DNA from: JAEZDP01 sp964430855
Lineage (GTDB): Bacteria; Acidobacteriota; Vicinamibacteria; Vicinamibacterales; Vicinamibacteraceae
Direction of reading: 5' to 3'
Assembly: GCA_964430855.1 (NCBI GenBank)
Contig: CAYSHC010000017.1
Span: 1-61,253 of the forward strand
Length of the DNA: 61,253 bases
The notes beneath the pieces were generated by a model. The model did no database searches. It saw only the letters and a list, made by a program, of their open reading frames with translations, and was not told the DNA's origin. The position numbers and the translations under genes are program-made. Shown here piece by piece: positions 59,048 through 61,253 of the stretch (position 1 is the stretch's first letter; each line of letters starts with the position of its first letter).

Positions 59048-61253
59048 ATGCGGACAGGGGCGCTCGTCCCGTTCGTGCTGGCGCTGCTCATCCCCGCCAT
59101 CGGCAGCGCCCAGACGGCCGATCCGGTCGCCGGCCTGCTCGCGCGCATCGAGCGCACGCTCCTTGACGGCACCCCCTGGCAGGCCAGCGGCCTGCTGGCC
59201 GACGACGCCGACGCCGTCCAGGTCGAGGGCGTCGCGTCGGAGCTGGAACGTCCGGGCCTCGTGCGCGTGACGATGAAGGAGCGCGATCGCCAGCGGCTTG
59301 GCGACGAGGGCCTCCGCCTGATGGTGGACGTCATCGCGGAGACGGCCAGCCAGGCCCGCGTGGCCACGTGGCGCCTCGATCTCGCGCCACTCGCCATCGA
59401 CGCCACCACGGGGACGCCCGAGCCGCACCACCGCCTGCGATCGCTCGCGCGCCTGAGCCTGCTCGACGCGCTGTTCCGGCTGTCGCTGGCCCCCCGGCAG
59501 TACGACGTGACCGACCTCCGGATCACGGGCGAGGACATCGAGGTCGTGGTGCCGCGCGGGTCGGCGTGGGTGGCCGAGGCCAACGGCATGCCGACAGCGC
59601 TGGTGGTCTTCGGCGACGGGACCGTGCGCTTCACGCCGTCACCGGCAGCGGAACAGGGTCAGCTCGCGCTGTTTGCGGGCAGCCCGACCCTCGAGAGCCG
59701 GCTGTCGCGCGTCTTCGTCCGGCTGAACCCTGCCGACCTCGAGACGCACGTCGGCATGAACGCACTGACGCCCGCCCCGCTCGACCGCCAGCTCACCAGC
59801 CGCGCCACCGCGTTCTTCGCCGAGCACGTCGACAACTCGTTCAGCCTCGACCTCCAGGACCTGAGCGACGCCACGTGGTCGCTCGTGCCGCCGCTCGGCG
59901 ACCTGCTGCTCGAACTCGACACCGCACGGCATGGCCTGCTGACCTACAGCCGCGCCGGCAACGACGCGGAAGACGTGTCGCTGTTCGACCGCCGGCGCCG
60001 CAAGAACCTCTCGATCTACTCGTCGACGCGACGCCTCGAGCAGCGCGGGACGCGGCATTACGACGAGGCCGACCAGCTCGATTACGTCATCGAGCACTAC
60101 AACGTCGACATCTCGTACGACCCGCGACGCACGTGGATCGAGGGCCGCGCCGACCTCGACCTGCTCGTGCGGGCCTCGTCGACCACGACGCTGACGCTGC
60201 GGCTGGCCGAGGAGCTGACCGTGCGCGCCATCACGGCCGACCAGTTCGGCCGGCTGCTCACGCTGAAGGTGCGCGGACGCAACAACGTCATCGTCAACTT
60301 CCCGGGAGCATTACGCCGCGGCGACCGCGTGCGGCTGCGCGTGCAGTACGGCGGCTCGCTCCCGCCGCAGCAGCCGGAGCGCGAGGCCATCCGGGTGGCG
60401 GGCGCCGACGGCGGCCAGCCGGCCATCGCCGACTTCGTCCTCGAGGCGGCGCCGCGCTACACCTATTCGATTCGCTCGTGGTGGTACCCGCAGACCCCGG
60501 TTACCTCGTATGCGACGGCACGCGTGCGCGTCACCGTGCCCGAGAGCTTCGCCTGCGTGGCGACGGGCGTGCCGGACCCGCCCGTGCCCGTGGAGACCTC
60601 GGACGGCTCACGCCGGCACGCGTACGTGTTCACATCCACGCAGCCCGTCCGCTACCTGTCGTTCATCGTGGCGAGGCTCCAGCGGGCGGCCAGCGGCGAG
60701 ATCGTCCGGCCGCTCGCCACGTCGCGGGCGGTGACGGCGCCGGAGCGGCTGTCGCGCCTCCAGCCCGGCGCCTACTACGAGAAGGCGGACGTCGAGGTGT
60801 GGAGCCACCCGCGGCAGGCGGGCCGCGCGGCGGGACTGCTGCGCGACACCATCGACATCCTGACCTTCTACCAGGACCTCGTCGACGACGTGCCGTACCC
60901 GCTGATGCGGGTGGTGGCCGTCGAGGACACCGTCCCCGGCGGGCACAGCCCTGCCTACTTCGCGGTGCTTCACCAGCCGGTGCCAGGCTCGCCGTTCGTG
61001 TGGCGGCGCGACCCGGTGGCCTTCGAGAACTTCCCCGAGTTCTTCCTCGCGCACGAGCTGGCCCATCAGTTCTGGGGACAGGCCGTCGGGTGGGAGAGCT
61101 ACCACGAGCAGTGGCTCAGCGAGGGCCTCGCGCAGTACTTCGCGGTGATGTACGCCGAGCGCGTCCGCTCGCGCGACGACTTCGAGAAGGTGCTGCGCCA
61201 GCTCTATCGGACGGCGCTCGACGCCAGCGACCAGGGGCCCGTCTGGCTCGGCT
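59048..61253 (+). CDS. M1-type (gluzincin) aminopeptidase, secreted (C-terminus beyond window edge)
   Basis: The frame is open from ATG 59048 to the window edge (735 codons plus one base). A signal peptide covers residues 3-20 (TGALVPFVLALLIPAIGS). The long N-terminal part (about 30-460) has no recognised domain and includes a beta-rich region like the M1 N-terminal fold. Near residue 675 comes the Zn motif LAHELAHQFWGQ (HExxH), and about 19 residues later WLSEGLAQYFAV holds the third ligand Glu. The spacing fits M1 peptidases. It should cleave peptides outside the cytoplasm. The catalytic Tyr region and the C-terminus are not visible. Confidence 0.87.
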   Translation, partial: MRTGALVPFVLALLIPAIGSAQTADPVAGLLARIERTLLDGTPWQASGLLADDADAVQVEGVASELERPGLVRVTMKERDRQRLGDEGLRLMVDVIAETASQARVATWRLDLAPLAIDATTGTPEPHHRLRSLARLSLLDALFRLSLAPRQYDVTDLRITGEDIEVVVPRGSAWVAEANGMPTALVVFGDGTVRFTPSPAAEQGQLALFAGSPTLESRLSRVFVRLNPADLETHVGMNALTPAPLDRQLTSRATAFFAEHVDNSFSLDLQDLSDATWSLVPPLGDLLLELDTARHGLLTYSRAGNDAEDVSLFDRRRRKNLSIYSSTRRLEQRGTRHYDEADQLDYVIEHYNVDISYDPRRTWIEGRADLDLLVRASSTTTLTLRLAEELTVRAITADQFGRLLTLKVRGRNNVIVNFPGALRRGDRVRLRVQYGGSLPPQQPEREAIRVAGADGGQPAIADFVLEAAPRYTYSIRSWWYPQTPVTSYATARVRVTVPESFACVATGVPDPPVPVETSDGSRRHAYVFTSTQPVRYLSFIVARLQRAASGEIVRPLATSRAVTAPERLSRLQPGAYYEKADVEVWSHPRQAGRAAGLLRDTIDILTFYQDLVDDVPYPLMRVVAVEDTVPGGHSPAYFAVLHQPVPGSPFVWRRDPVAFENFPEFFLAHELAHQFWGQAVGWESYHEQWLSEGLAQYFAVMYAERVRSRDDFEKVLRQLYRTALDASDQGPVWLG

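Overview
The window is GC-rich bacterial chromosome with tightly packed genes, many GTG or TTG starts and 1-4 bp overlaps. Gene content points to Acidobacteriota, probably the Vicinamibacteria (old subdivision 6): a VWFA protein of the acidobacterial type, two PEP-CTERM proteins, a PVC-type CxxCH lipoprotein, a PIG-L family deacetylase, secreted M28, M49, M1 and S8 peptidases and Tat-exported enzymes. The lineage call is inference. No rRNA, tRNA, CRISPR array, integrase or intact insertion sequence was seen.

Layout. 1-5.4 kb: a subtilisin-like protease (cut by the left edge) diverges from a peptide ABC transporter made of a binding protein and two permeases, with no ATPase. 5.5-7.6 kb: a short repeat cluster, then a class V aminotransferase and an endonuclease/exonuclease/phosphatase-fold protein. 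7.6-14.1 kb: a compact histidine operon hisI-G-D-C-B-H-F-A, preceded by a 28-codon leader peptide with seven consecutive His codons and mutually exclusive antiterminator and terminator helices. This looks like a complete ribosome-mediated his attenuator and is the most striking thing in the window. 14.1-19.5 kb: an M28 peptidase fused to an alpha/beta hydrolase, an MFS transporter and a TIGR01777-type epimerase. 19.5-25.7 kb: an ECF sigma factor fused to an RskA-type anti-sigma domain, a PIG-L deacetylase, an orphan PilT-like ATPase and a zinc-ribbon protein. 25.8-32.5 kb: a coupled minus-strand operon of beta-CASP nuclease, M49 peptidase, HEAT-cyclophilin fusion and ThrE exporter. 32.6-37.3 kb: a DUF4412 protein with a MetF-like protein, a pteridine-reductase-like SDR, and DUF1326, EamA and DUF4260 proteins. 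37.3-41.4 kb: a Tat-exported molybdenum aldehyde oxidoreductase with a small Cys-rich companion. 41.5-43.4 kb: two PEP-CTERM proteins, each with a sigma-54-like promoter. 43.6-61.3 kb: a Tat-targeted aminotransferase, a two-component system, an OmpA lipoprotein, the VWFA protein, an aminotransferase with a polytopic membrane protein, a KBL-family enzyme, the CxxCH lipoprotein, a SpoIIE-type phosphatase and an M1-type peptidase cut by the right edge.

Regulation. Many upstream regions carry a TANNNT hexamer 6-13 nt before the start codon, in several cases exactly 6 nt, so leaderless or near-leaderless mRNAs seem common. Genes inside operons rely on overlaps or Shine-Dalgarno sequences instead.
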